Below are positions 47,519-55,805 of a DNA stretch of 64,000 bases, piece after piece. The DNA lies in NCBI GenBank assembly GCA_004557825.1, contig SFFL01000004.1:1-64000 (forward strand), in the 5' to 3' direction. A program made the position numbers and the translations under genes. The number at the start of each line of letters is the position of its first letter. The first letter of the stretch is position 1. Origin of the DNA: Bacteroidales bacterium. GTDB lineage: Bacteria; Bacteroidota; Bacteroidia; Bacteroidales; Muribaculaceae. The notes beneath the pieces were generated by a model that saw only the letters and a list, made by a program, of their open reading frames with translations, was not told where the DNA came from and did no database searches.

Positions 47519-48490
47519 GTGACAGCTGAGAAAGAGATAACCGCCTTTCTGCATAACCGGGCATCTGCTCTGGTGATGCTGATTATTGCCGCCCTGATGG
47601 CCGGATTGGCCTACGTCGGAGGCCGCGTGGAGCCGCTTGGCGGCCCCATCGGCATAGGCCTGCTCCCCCCGCAGGAGTGGATAGCCTCGCCGCTGGGTTC
47701 GCTCATTGTCTCCTGGATATGCACCGTGGGGATGGGGGTGCTCATCCTCTACATCAACCGGCAGTTCAACGTGCTGCGCAGCCTCACCTCGCTGGTGGCG
47801 CTGATGTTCTTCGTGATGCAGATGGCGCTTCCATCGGTGGTCGACCGCTTCTATGGCGGCGACATAATGGGTGTGCTCTCGCTGGTGAACATTGTGCTCC
47901 TCTTCAGCAGTTACGCCGACCCCGGCTGCCAGCGCAGAATCTTCCTCCTCTTCCTGCTGCAGACCCTCGCAGCCTTCACCGACCTTAGTTACCTGCTCTA
48001 TCTGCCCGTTTACATCCTTGGGATGCTGCAGATGCGCATCTTCAACCTGCGCACTCTCCTGGCCGCCGGCCTGGGTATCCTCTGCCCTGCCTGGGTGCTC
48101 TTCGGTCTGGGCATACTCCGCCCCGATATGCTCCGAATGCCCGAGTTCAGGATGATGTGGCAAATGTTCGGCGACCCCACCGTGATTCACGCCCTGGTGG
48201 TCACCGGCTTCACCATTGTGCTGGGCATCCTCTTCACCAGCGCCAACCTGCTGAAAATCCTGAGCTACAACTCGCGCGTGCGCGCTTTCAACGGCTTCCT
48301 CACCCTTATGCTGGGCGCCACCTCCCTCTTCGCCGTGCTCAACTTCAACAACTTCGCCTTCTACATCCCCATCCTCAACTGCCTTACCGCCTACCAGATA
48401 GCGCACTTCTTCACCTACCGCCGCTCCCGTCGCAGCTACATCCCTATCCTGCTCCTCGTAGCGGCTTATTTCCTCTTCTATTTCTTATAG
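47519..48490 (+). CDS. DUF6427-like multi-pass membrane protein
   Basis: A 323-residue integral membrane protein with about nine or ten helices (LVMLIIAALMAGLAYVGG, LIVSWICTVGMGVLILYI, LLFSSYADPGCQRRIFLLFLLQTLAAFTDLSYLLYLPVYILGM, FNFNNFAFYIPILNCLTAYQIAHFF). The central YADPGCQRRIFLLF..LSYLLYLPVYILGMLQMR pattern resembles a Bacteroidota family (DUF6427 type) of unknown function that often lies near purD or pdxB-like genes. The start is GTG at 47519. pdxB begins 39 bp downstream, so they may share a transcript. Recognition of the family is tentative. Confidence 0.7.
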   Translation: MTAEKEITAFLHNRASALVMLIIAALMAGLAYVGGRVEPLGGPIGIGLLPPQEWIASPLGSLIVSWICTVGMGVLILYINRQFNVLRSLTSLVALMFFVMQMALPSVVDRFYGGDIMGVLSLVNIVLLFSSYADPGCQRRIFLLFLLQTLAAFTDLSYLLYLPVYILGMLQMRIFNLRTLLAAGLGILCPAWVLFGLGILRPDMLRMPEFRMMWQMFGDPTVIHALVVTGFTIVLGILFTSANLLKILSYNSRVRAFNGFLTLMLGATSLFAVLNFNNFAFYIPILNCLTAYQIAHFFTYRRSRRSYIPILLLVAAYFLFYFL

Positions 48491-48500
48491 CCTTATAGTG

Positions 48501-48520
48501 TCCGGCACTTCAGTGCCGGA
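48501..48520. promoter_or_regulatory. Perfect hairpin in the pdxB leader
   Basis: TCCGGCACTTCAGTGCCGGA has 9-bp arms with a 2-nt loop and ends 9 bp before the pdxB ATG. It could mask translation initiation or be a partial terminator of the upstream gene; no T-run follows. Confidence 0.55.
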
Positions 48521-48529
48521 TTGCAATCC

Positions 48530-49783
48530 ATGCGAAAAGTAATCATCGACAGCTATATTCCCTTTGAAGGTCACCCCTTCGAAGGCATCGCCCAGGTGGT
48601 GCAGCTCCCACCCGAAGCCATCACCCCCGACGCCGTGCGCGACGCCGACGCCCTAATCATACGCACCCGCACCCGCTGCAACGCCGCCCTGCTCGACGGC
48701 TCCAAAGTGGGCATCGTGGCCACCGCCACCATCGGCACTGACCACCTCGATTTCCCCTACCTCCGGTCGCGGGGCATCCGCATCGTGTCGGCTCCCGGTT
48801 GCAACGCCCCCGCTGTGGCGCAATACGTCTTCGCCTCCATCTTCGCCCTCGGTCTGGGCCAGCCCGGTATGCGCCTCGGCGTGATCGGCCTGGGGCACGT
48901 AGGCTCGATAGTGGCCTCCTGGGCGCGCCATTTCGGTATGGACGTACTCGCCTGCGACCCCCCGCGCGCCAACACTCACGGAGGTTGGAATCCCGACGCC
49001 CCCTTCTCGCCCGACGGCTGGAACACCGGCGACCCCTTCCCTCCCGGCAGCGAACCATTCTTCACTGTAGAGCAAGTCGCCGCCAAAGCCGACGTGCTCA
49101 CCTTCCACACCCCGATGATTGCCGACGGCCCGTATCCTACACGCCACCTCCTCTGCCGCGAATTGCTCGACATCGCCCCTAAAGCGATGGTAATCAACGC
49201 CGCACGCGGCCCTGTGGCTGACACTGCCGACCTCATTGCCGCCCTCCGCCGAGGCCGTGTTGACCACGCCGCCATCGACTGCTGGGAAGGCGAACCCAAC
49301 ATCTCCCCCGACCTCCTACGTCTGGCCGAAATCACCACCCCCCACATCGCCGGCTACTCCATCGAAGGGAAGCGCCGCGCCACCACTGTCACCTTCAACG
49401 CCGTCCTCGACTACCTCTGTAATAATGCTGAATGCGGAATGCAGAATGCGGAATGCCAAGACAGGAGCACAGGAGCCCAGGAGCTTGCAGGGGCGCGATA
49501 TATCGCGGCCGCGCCCGGCTGCCCCGAAGCAAAGCCCGGGGAGCAGGAAAAGGGTGTGGCCTTGTCGAGTAATCGGCCGTGCACGGCCGATAAAAACCCT
49601 GCACATCACCTGCAGGCAGGGGTGCCGATGACGCCGCCGCTGGCCGTAAGTCGCCAGGCCGTCATCGACTCCTATGACCCCCTCGCCGATTCCCTGCCGC
49701 TGAAAACCACCCCCTCTGCCTTCGAAGCCCTCCGCAACCACTACCCCCTCCGCCACGAGGTTCAGTTCTTAGAGCTTAGATAG
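48530..49783 (+). CDS. pdxB: Erythronate-4-phosphate dehydrogenase with large in-frame repeat insertion
   Basis: NAD-dependent D-2-hydroxyacid dehydrogenase of pyridoxal-phosphate synthesis. N-terminal MRKVIIDSYIPFEGHPFEGIAQVVQL and IIRTRTRCN, then NAD motif GVIGLGHVGSIVASWARHFGMDVLACDPPRA, VLTFHTPM, INAARGPVADTADLI and HAAIDCWEGEPNISPDLL..TPHIAGYSIEGKRRAT carrying the active-site residues. The family C-terminus is also intact (VIDSYDPLADSLPLKTTPSAFEALRNHYPLRHE). Between them about 75 residues (roughly 300-376) are encoded by a complete intergenic-type repeat cluster (49427-49612): GAATGCGGAATGC strings, ACAGGAGCACAGGAG, a REP hairpin, and palindrome ATCGGCCGTGCACGGCCGAT at 49572-49591, read as SNRPCTADK. 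The frame is open throughout. Confidence 0.9.
   Translation: MRKVIIDSYIPFEGHPFEGIAQVVQLPPEAITPDAVRDADALIIRTRTRCNAALLDGSKVGIVATATIGTDHLDFPYLRSRGIRIVSAPGCNAPAVAQYVFASIFALGLGQPGMRLGVIGLGHVGSIVASWARHFGMDVLACDPPRANTHGGWNPDAPFSPDGWNTGDPFPPGSEPFFTVEQVAAKADVLTFHTPMIADGPYPTRHLLCRELLDIAPKAMVINAARGPVADTADLIAALRRGRVDHAAIDCWEGEPNISPDLLRLAEITTPHIAGYSIEGKRRATTVTFNAVLDYLCNNAECGMQNAECQDRSTGAQELAGARYIAAAPGCPEAKPGEQEKGVALSSNRPCTADKNPAHHLQAGVPMTPPLAVSRQAVIDSYDPLADSLPLKTTPSAFEALRNHYPLRHEVQFLELR
49427..49612 (+). repeat. Repeat cluster inside pdxB (modules C, A and B)
   Basis: Order: GCGGAATGCAGAATGCGGAA, GACAGGAGCACAGGAGCCCA, CAGGGGCGCGATATATCGCG with CCGCGCCCGG (49491-49520), then CCTTGTCGAGTA plus the 20-nt palindrome (49572-49591). 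All lie in the pdxB reading frame without a stop. Confidence 0.9.
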
Positions 49784-49848
49784 CAGATAGTAGTTATCAG
49801 CCCTAAGCCCTATCTAAAATCTACCATCTAAGCACTAACTAAGCACTA
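49780..49848 (+). repeat. Module E string before the cytidylate-kinase-like gene
   Basis: AGCTTAGATAGCAGATAGTA, CTATCTAAAATCTACCATCT and AAGCACTAACTAAGCACTAA occupy the whole gap up to the next start codon. Confidence 0.75.
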
Positions 49849-49850
49849 AA

Positions 49851-50489
49851 ATGAAATACGTTATCACCATCGGGCGCCAGTTTGGCAGCGGCGGCCGCGA
49901 ACTGGCCAAGATGCTCGCCGAGCGCTTCTCCATTGCCTATTACGACAAGCAACTCCTTGCCGAGGCCGCGCGTCACGCCGGTGTCGACGAAGGCTTCTTC
50001 GAGCGCTCCGACGAGTGCTTCCCGAAATTCCCCGGCACAGGTATGTCATTCAATATGGGTCTGAGTTCGCTCCCCTGGTACACTCCCTCCTCGATTTCCG
50101 ACGAAGCCATCTACCGCGATATGTCGGATGTGATAAAGGAAATCGCCGACCGCGGCCCCTGCGTGATCGTGGGCCGTTCGGCCGACTACGTGCTGCGCAA
50201 CCACCCCGTGCCGGTAATCAACATCTTCCTGCATGCCACGATGGAGGATCGCGTGGCGCGCATCCTTCGCCGCGGCGACACACTCAAGGAGAGCGACGCG
50301 CGCGCCCTGGCCGAGAAAACCAACCGCCTCCGCGCCAACTACTACAACTTCTACACCGACAAGCGCTGGGGCGACGCCGCCTCCTACGACCTTTGCCTGA
50401 GCACCTCGCAGCTCTCGATGGAGGCCATCACCGACGTCATCGCCGCCTACATCCACGCCCGCCTCGGCTTTGACCCCAGAGGGAATTGA
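49851..50489 (+). CDS. Cytidylate kinase-like family protein
   Basis: P-loop kinase of the cytidylate_kin2 type, possibly phosphorylating CMP or another nucleotide; the substrate is not established. N-terminal YVITIGRQFGSGGRELAKMLAERF holds the Walker A variant GRQFGSGGRE, characteristic of this subfamily. YYDKQLLAEAARHAGVDEGFFE, CVIVGRSADYVLRNHPVPVINIFLHATMEDRVARI and TDKRWGDAASYDLCLSTSQLSMEAITDVI follow. 212 residues. The genuine Cmk is not in the window. Its ATG follows a module E string directly. Confidence 0.88.
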   Translation: MKYVITIGRQFGSGGRELAKMLAERFSIAYYDKQLLAEAARHAGVDEGFFERSDECFPKFPGTGMSFNMGLSSLPWYTPSSISDEAIYRDMSDVIKEIADRGPCVIVGRSADYVLRNHPVPVINIFLHATMEDRVARILRRGDTLKESDARALAEKTNRLRANYYNFYTDKRWGDAASYDLCLSTSQLSMEAITDVIAAYIHARLGFDPRGN

Positions 50490-50700
50490 AAATTAAAAAT
50501 TGAAAATTGAAAATTAAAAATTGCCATTTCGGGCAAAGGAAAGACAGGAGCACAGGAGAACAGGAGGGGCTGCGCGGCGTTGCCTTCCGCTTCGGAAGGC
50601 CGGAGAACAGGAGGCTGCCCTGAAGGCCTGTAGGGGCGCGATATATCGCGGCCGTGCCCGGATGGCAATTTTTAATTTTCAATTTTTAATTTTCAATTTC
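50490..50700 (+). repeat. Modules F, C, A, F between convergent genes
   Basis: AAAATTAAAAATTGAAAATT with GCCATTTCGGG (50486-50535), ACAGGAGCACAGGAGAACAG with CCTTCCGCTTCGGAAGG (50545-50605), REP GTAGGGGCGCGATATATCGC (50630-50665), then module F inverted. Convergent gene ends suggest a terminator role. Confidence 0.8.
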
Positions 50701-51420
50701 TCAGGCTGTGGCGGTGAGGGTGAGCGAGAGGGTAGGGCGGATAGTGCGGAGAGCATTGAACATGGGGAGGTAGTTGCGGTGCGAGGGGGCGAGCACCGCC
50801 ATATTTAGCTCGGTGCGGTTCTGCGCGTAGTCGTAGTTGATGTAGTAGGTGGAGAGGTGCACGCTGTGGGCGTTGAGGATTTCGCGATAGGGGGTGATGT
50901 CATCGATGACGCCCTCGACGGTGATTTTCACCATACGGTTTTCCTGGCCGATGCGGGCACGGCTCTCATAGATCTGGAAGGCTGCGAGGATGATCAGAAT
51001 CATGGCTGTGGCGATTATGGAGCAGAGATACATACCCACGCCCACGGCCATGCCGATGGTGGCTGTCATCCAGATGCCGGCGGCGGTGGTGAGGCCGCGC
51101 ACCGAACCCTTCATATGAATCATTGCTCCGGCGCCGAGGAAACCGATGCCGGTGATTACCTGGGCGGCGATACGCCCCGGGTCGCCGTTTTTCAGGCCAA
51201 GGTAGACCTGCGGCACATAGATCGACAGGAGCATGGCCATACAGGAGCCCATCGAAATCAGGGCGAACGTGCGCACGCCGGCAATCTGCCCCTTGCGCTT
51301 GCGCTCCATACCCACGAGTACTCCGAGCACCATTGCCAGCAGGAGCTTGAATACGGCCCCGGTGAGGTTCACCTCCGGGGAGTTGATTTGTGCGATGATG
51401 TAAGATGCAAAGTTTTCCAT
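50701..51420 (-). CDS. MgtC/SapB family inner-membrane protein
   Basis: A 239-residue protein with four or five N-terminal helices and a C-terminal soluble ACT-like domain. Signatures: FKLLLAMVLGVLVGMERKRKGQIAGVRTFALISMGSCMAMLLS, AAQVITGIGFLGAGAMIHMKGSVRGLTTAAGIWMTATIGMAVGVGMYL. In pathogens MgtC inhibits ATP synthase and adapts cells to low magnesium; in this group the role is unknown. The start MENFASYIIAQ at 51420 is preferred to a TTG two codons earlier. Divergent from topA. Confidence 0.92.
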   Translation of the reverse strand: MENFASYIIAQINSPEVNLTGAVFKLLLAMVLGVLVGMERKRKGQIAGVRTFALISMGSCMAMLLSIYVPQVYLGLKNGDPGRIAAQVITGIGFLGAGAMIHMKGSVRGLTTAAGIWMTATIGMAVGVGMYLCSIIATAMILIILAAFQIYESRARIGQENRMVKITVEGVIDDITPYREILNAHSVHLSTYYINYDYAQNRTELNMAVLAPSHRNYLPMFNALRTIRPTLSLTLTATA

Positions 51421-51539
51421 ACGCAAAAATATGCAAATTATCGGGTATTCACATTATAATGAACTATCATAAATGCACTTTTGTTGGGAAAAAAGAGAAA
51501 ATTACACCTACTATTTCCGGAAATCTTGTTTAGTTTTTG

Positions 51540-51547
51540 TAATTTTG
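51540..51547 (+). promoter_or_regulatory. -7 element for topA
   Basis: TAATTTTG about 84 bp before the proposed topA ATG; no TTTG at the -33 position. Confidence 0.45.
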
Positions 51548-51630
51548 CCGCGTGAAAGAGTGTGACCGGTTTCGGCCACACCCTTAAACGCATCCTTAAG
51601 CGCCCGCGGCGGCGCACCCTTTTTCCGACA

Positions 51631-53976
51631 ATGTCTACATCAAATAACAACAAATCTGAAATGCTGAAAAATCTTGTCATAGTCGAGTCGCCTGCCAAGG
51701 CCAAGACCATCGGGAAGTACCTCGGACCCGACTACACCGTCATGTCGAGCTACGGACATATCCGCGACCTGAAGAAGAAGAATTTCAGCATCGACCTCGA
51801 CAAGGATTTCGAGCCGGTCTACGAGATTCCCGACGACAAGAAGGCGCTCGTGGCCGAGTTGCGCAAGAAAGCCAAGGAGGCACAGACCGTGTGGCTCGCT
51901 TCCGATGAGGACCGCGAGGGAGAGGCCATAGCCTGGCACCTCTATGAGGTGCTGCATCTCAAGCCCGAGAACACCCACCGCATCGTGTTCCACGAAATCA
52001 CGAAGGATGCCATTCTCAACGCTATCATGAATCCGCGCAGCATCGATCTGAACCTGGTCGACGCCCAGCAGGCGCGCCGCGTGCTCGACCGCATCGTGGG
52101 TTTCGAGCTGTCGCCCGTGCTCTGGAAGAAAATCAAGCCTGCGCTGTCGGCCGGCCGTGTGCAGTCGGTGGCCGTGAGGCTGATTATGGAGCGCGAGAAC
52201 GAAATCAAGAATTTCAAGTCGGAAGAATATTTCCGCATCACGGGCCGCTTCACCCTCCCCACGGGCGAGACGGTCACCGGCGTGCTGGCCAACCGCATCA
52301 GCGGTGCCGACGCCGCGCGTGAGCTGCTGCAGAAAGCTGCCGGCGATACCTTCACCGTGACAGCCGTAAACGTGCACCCCGCCACCAAGTCGCCCGCGCC
52401 CCCCTTCACCACCTCCACCCTGCAGCAGGAGGCCGCCCGCAAGCTCGGCTTCACCGTGTCGCAGACGATGATGATAGCCCAGCGGCTCTATGAGGCCGGC
52501 CATATCACCTATATGCGTACCGACTCGCTCAACCTCTCTTCGCTGGCTATGAACACCATCGCCGCCGAAATCAAGCAGACGATGGGCGATGAATATCTTC
52601 ACTCGCATTCCTATCACACCCACTCGAAGGGTGCGCAGGAGGCTCACGAGGCTATCCGTCCCACCTACGTCGACCAGAAGACCATCGACGGCACACCCCA
52701 GGAGAAGCGCCTCTACGGCCTGATCTGGAAGCGCACCGTGGCCTCGCAGATGGCCGACGCCCGCCTGGAGAAAACCACTGTGGAAATCGAAGGGAAGCGC
52801 TCAGGCGCCCGCTTCAGCGTAAGCGGCGAGGTAGTGCGCTTCGACGGTTTCCTGAAGGTATATATGGAAGGGCGCGACGACGATGCCGCCGAGACAGATC
52901 AGGAGGGCACCCTGCCCCCCTTCACCCGCGGTATGACCCTCGCCGCCGGCGAAATCACCGCCACCGAGCGCTTCACCTCGCAGCCCCCGCGCTACACCGA
53001 GGGTATGCTCGTGAAGAAAATGGAGGAGCTGGGCATAGGACGCCCGTCGACCTACGCTCCCACCATCTCCACCATCCAGCAGCGCGGCTATGTGGAGCGC
53101 GGTGAGAAGGAGGGCACAGAGCGCACATTCCGCGTGCTCACCCTCGCTGACGGCCTGATCAAGGAATCCACCCGTACCGAGACTGTAGGCTCGGAGAAAG
53201 GCAAACTCGTGCCCACCGACGTGGGCGAGGTGGTCAACGACTTCCTCACCGAGCATTTCCCCGACATTCTCGACTACAACTTCACCGCCCAGGTGGAGAA
53301 TAAATTCGACCAGATTGCCGAGGGCGAGCTCCCCTGGCACAATGAGATAAAAAGCTTCTACGCCGGTTTCCACCCCGAGGTGGATGCCGCTACAAATATG
53401 CGCACCGAGCACCGTGTGGGCGAGCGAGTCCTCGGCACCGACCCCAAGTCGGGTAAACCGGTGTCGGTGAAAATCGGGCGCTACGGCCCGATGATTCAGC
53501 TCGGCGACGGAGAAGGAGAGGAGAAACCGCAGTTCGCCTCCCTGCTCAAAGGGCAGAGCGTGAGCACCATCACCCTCGACGAAGCCCTCAAGCTCTTTGA
53601 ATTCCCCCGCCATCTGGGCGACTACGAAGGGAAGGAAATCACCGTGGCCATCGGCCGCTTCGGCCCCTACGTGAAGCACGACGGCAAGTTTGTCTCCATC
53701 CCCAAGACGATCTCGCCGGCACACATCACCCTCGACGAAGCCATCGAGCTGATCGAAGCCAAGAAGCACGAAGAAGCCAACCGCCTGGTCAAGAGCTTCG
53801 ACGAAGACCCCTCGCTGCAGATTCTCAACGGCCGCTACGGCGTGTACATCTCCTGCGACAAAACCAACTACAAGATACCCAAGAGCGTAGCCGACCCCTC
53901 GCAGCTCACCTACGAGGAGTGCCGCGCCATCATCACCGCCCAGCAGTCGAAGCCCCGCCGCAAAGCCCGCAGCTAA
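51631..53976 (+). CDS. topA: DNA topoisomerase I
   Basis: Type IA topoisomerase relaxing negative supercoils. The N-terminal TOPRIM domain reads LVIVESPAKAKTIGKYLGPDYTVMSSYGHIRDLKKKNF and VWLASDEDREGEAIAWHLYEVL (acidic metal triad). The active-site Tyr is in AGHITYMRTDSLNLS, and RPSTYAPTISTIQQRGYVER and LVPTDVGEVVNDFLTEHFPDILDYNFTAQVENKFDQIAEGE are conserved. The C-terminus has Topo_C_Rpt-like modules (SVKIGRYGPMIQLGD, VAIGRFGPYVKHDGKFVSIP, LNGRYGVYISCDKTNYKIP) instead of zinc fingers, as in Bacteroidota, and ends in a basic tail. The start at 51631 (MSTSNNNKSEMLKNL) or at 51661 is likely; a GTG at 51562 is possible but lies too near the promoter. Confidence 0.96.
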   Translation: MSTSNNNKSEMLKNLVIVESPAKAKTIGKYLGPDYTVMSSYGHIRDLKKKNFSIDLDKDFEPVYEIPDDKKALVAELRKKAKEAQTVWLASDEDREGEAIAWHLYEVLHLKPENTHRIVFHEITKDAILNAIMNPRSIDLNLVDAQQARRVLDRIVGFELSPVLWKKIKPALSAGRVQSVAVRLIMERENEIKNFKSEEYFRITGRFTLPTGETVTGVLANRISGADAARELLQKAAGDTFTVTAVNVHPATKSPAPPFTTSTLQQEAARKLGFTVSQTMMIAQRLYEAGHITYMRTDSLNLSSLAMNTIAAEIKQTMGDEYLHSHSYHTHSKGAQEAHEAIRPTYVDQKTIDGTPQEKRLYGLIWKRTVASQMADARLEKTTVEIEGKRSGARFSVSGEVVRFDGFLKVYMEGRDDDAAETDQEGTLPPFTRGMTLAAGEITATERFTSQPPRYTEGMLVKKMEELGIGRPSTYAPTISTIQQRGYVERGEKEGTERTFRVLTLADGLIKESTRTETVGSEKGKLVPTDVGEVVNDFLTEHFPDILDYNFTAQVENKFDQIAEGELPWHNEIKSFYAGFHPEVDAATNMRTEHRVGERVLGTDPKSGKPVSVKIGRYGPMIQLGDGEGEEKPQFASLLKGQSVSTITLDEALKLFEFPRHLGDYEGKEITVAIGRFGPYVKHDGKFVSIPKTISPAHITLDEAIELIEAKKHEEANRLVKSFDEDPSLQILNGRYGVYISCDKTNYKIPKSVADPSQLTYEECRAIITAQQSKPRRKARS

Positions 53977-54266
53977 GCCGCAACCCCCGGCAGCTCCCTC
54001 TGCCCCCAGCCGCTTCCAGCAGCTCTCCCTGCTGCCCCCGGCAGCTTCCCCCCAGCCGCTTCCAGCAGTCCTTGTCCTGTTATCGGCCGTGCACGGCCGA
54101 TCACGCAACAAGGCCGTCAGGCGCCCGCTGCCTCTCTCCCAGGCGGCCATCCGGGGCGGGCGCGAAGAATCGCGCCCCTACAGGCCTTCAGCGAAGCCTC
54201 CTGTTCTCCTGTCGAAAGCCTACCCCTGCAGGATGGCAATTTTGAATTATAAATATTGAATTTTCT
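53977..54266. repeat. Repeat block after topA: palindrome B, inverted REP, module F
   Basis: C-rich CCGGCAGCTTCC / CAGCCGCTTCCAGCAG units are duplicated (53985-54070). Palindrome ATCGGCCGTGCACGGCCGAT is at 54082-54101 with CCTTGTCCTGTT../..CACGCAACAAGG arms, an inverted REP GCGAAGAATCGCGCCCCTAC at 54158-54182, and CCTCCTGTTCTCCTGTC and AATTTTGAATTATAAATATT follow. Confidence 0.8.
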
Positions 54267-55778
54267 TTGGATTTTACCCCTCTGAGCAAGCCGTTTATGG
54301 CTATGGTTTACGGCGCCGAGCAGAAAGCCCGCCGCGATGTGGAGCGCAGCCAGAAGGCTACACTCCGCCGCCTGCTGCGCAGCTGCGCCCGCACCGAGTT
54401 TGGCCGCGAGCACGGCATCCGCGGAGGGGAATCCTATGCGGAATTCGCCGCGAAAATCGCCCCCGCCGAGTATGAGAGCTTCCGCCCCTTGGCCGAACGT
54501 ATGCTCCGCGGCGAGAAAAACCTGCTATGGCCGGGCGCGTGCCGCCGCTTCGCGCAGTCGTCGGGCACTTCCGGCGGCAAAAGCAAATACATCCCGCTGC
54601 CCGACCGCTCGCTTCAGCGCTGCCACTACGCCGGCGCCTCTTACTCCCTGGCCTCCTACCTCCATTACTACCCCGACAGCCGCGTCTTCGGCGGCAAAAG
54701 CTTCATCCTCGGCGGCAGTTACGCCAACGAGCTTAACGACCTGCCTCGGGGCGTGCGTGTGGGCGACCTCTCCGCGTCGCTCATCGACCGCATCAACCCC
54801 CTGGTCAACCTCTTCCGCATCCCCGACAAGCACACCGCTCTGCTGCCCGACTGGCGCGAAAAACTCCCCCGACTGGTGGAGGCGTCGCTCCGGGCTGATG
54901 TGCGCAGCATCTCCGGGGTGCCTTCCTGGTTTCTCACCGTGCTCAAGGAGGTGCTCAAAGCCGCCGGAGCCGAGAACATACACGACGTATGGCCCCACCT
55001 GGAGGTGTTCTTCCACGGCGGCATCGCCTTCGGGCCATACCGCGAGCAATACACCCGCATCACCTCTGCGGGGAAAATGCACCTGTGGGAAAACTATAAC
55101 GCCTCCGAGGGGTTCTTCGCCGTGCAGGAGATCCCCGACTCCCCGGAGATGGGCCTGCTGATGAACGCCGACGTGTTCTACGAGTTCATCCCCGTCGACC
55201 ACCCCGAGGCCGAGCCGCTGCCCGTGTGGCTCACCGTGCCCGGCGAGATATACGAGCTGGTAATCACCTCCTCCAACGGCCTGTGGCGCTACCGCCTGGG
55301 CGACACGGTGAGGGTGTGCGGCTCGCAGCCCGTCACCATTGTCATCGCCGGGCGCACAAAAAGCTACATCAACGCCTTCGGCGAGGAACTGATGGTACAC
55401 AACGCCGAGGCCGCTATGACCAAGGTGTGCGCCCTGACCGGCGCCGATGTCGCCGACTACACCGCCGCCCCGGTCTATGCCGCCACCGGCACCCGGGGGC
55501 GCCACCAGTGGATTATTGAATTCAACCGCTTGCCCGCCTGCGGCGTGGAGGAATTTGCCCGCCAGCTCGACCTGCAGCTGCAGCGCGAGAACTCCGACTA
55601 TCAGGCCAAGCGCGCCGGGGGCATTTTCCTTGACCCACTGGAAGTGACAGTGGCTTCCAAAGGGCTGTTCGACAGCTGGTTGGCCTCCACCGGCAAGCTT
55701 GGCGGTCAGCGCAAAGTGCCCCGACTCTGCCCCGACCGCCGCATTGCCGATGCCCTTCTGGGTAAAAATAAGCTTTAA
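54267..55778 (+). CDS. GH3-family acyl-acid-amide synthetase-like protein
   Basis: Member of the GH3 (auxin-responsive promoter) superfamily of ANL adenylating enzymes; plant members join amino acids to carboxylates, bacterial roles are unknown. ATP motif FAQSSGTSGGKSKYIPLPDRSL (P-loop-like SSGTSGGKSKYIP). Middle VFFHGGIAFGPYREQY, LWENYNASEGFFAVQE (A5-like) and LVITSSNGLWRYRLGDTVRVCG precede the hinge FAGRTKSYINAFGEEL-type motif, here VIAGRTKSYINAFGEELMVHNAE. 503 residues, family length. The proposed start is TTG at 54267 (MDFTPLSKPFMAMVYG); in-frame ATGs at codons 11 and 13 are alternatives. The alkaline phosphatase gene follows 27 bp later. Confidence 0.88.
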   Translation: MDFTPLSKPFMAMVYGAEQKARRDVERSQKATLRRLLRSCARTEFGREHGIRGGESYAEFAAKIAPAEYESFRPLAERMLRGEKNLLWPGACRRFAQSSGTSGGKSKYIPLPDRSLQRCHYAGASYSLASYLHYYPDSRVFGGKSFILGGSYANELNDLPRGVRVGDLSASLIDRINPLVNLFRIPDKHTALLPDWREKLPRLVEASLRADVRSISGVPSWFLTVLKEVLKAAGAENIHDVWPHLEVFFHGGIAFGPYREQYTRITSAGKMHLWENYNASEGFFAVQEIPDSPEMGLLMNADVFYEFIPVDHPEAEPLPVWLTVPGEIYELVITSSNGLWRYRLGDTVRVCGSQPVTIVIAGRTKSYINAFGEELMVHNAEAAMTKVCALTGADVADYTAAPVYAATGTRGRHQWIIEFNRLPACGVEEFARQLDLQLQRENSDYQAKRAGGIFLDPLEVTVASKGLFDSWLASTGKLGGQRKVPRLCPDRRIADALLGKNKL

Positions 55779-55805
55779 AGTAGAAAACCCTATATTCCAT
55801 TTATT

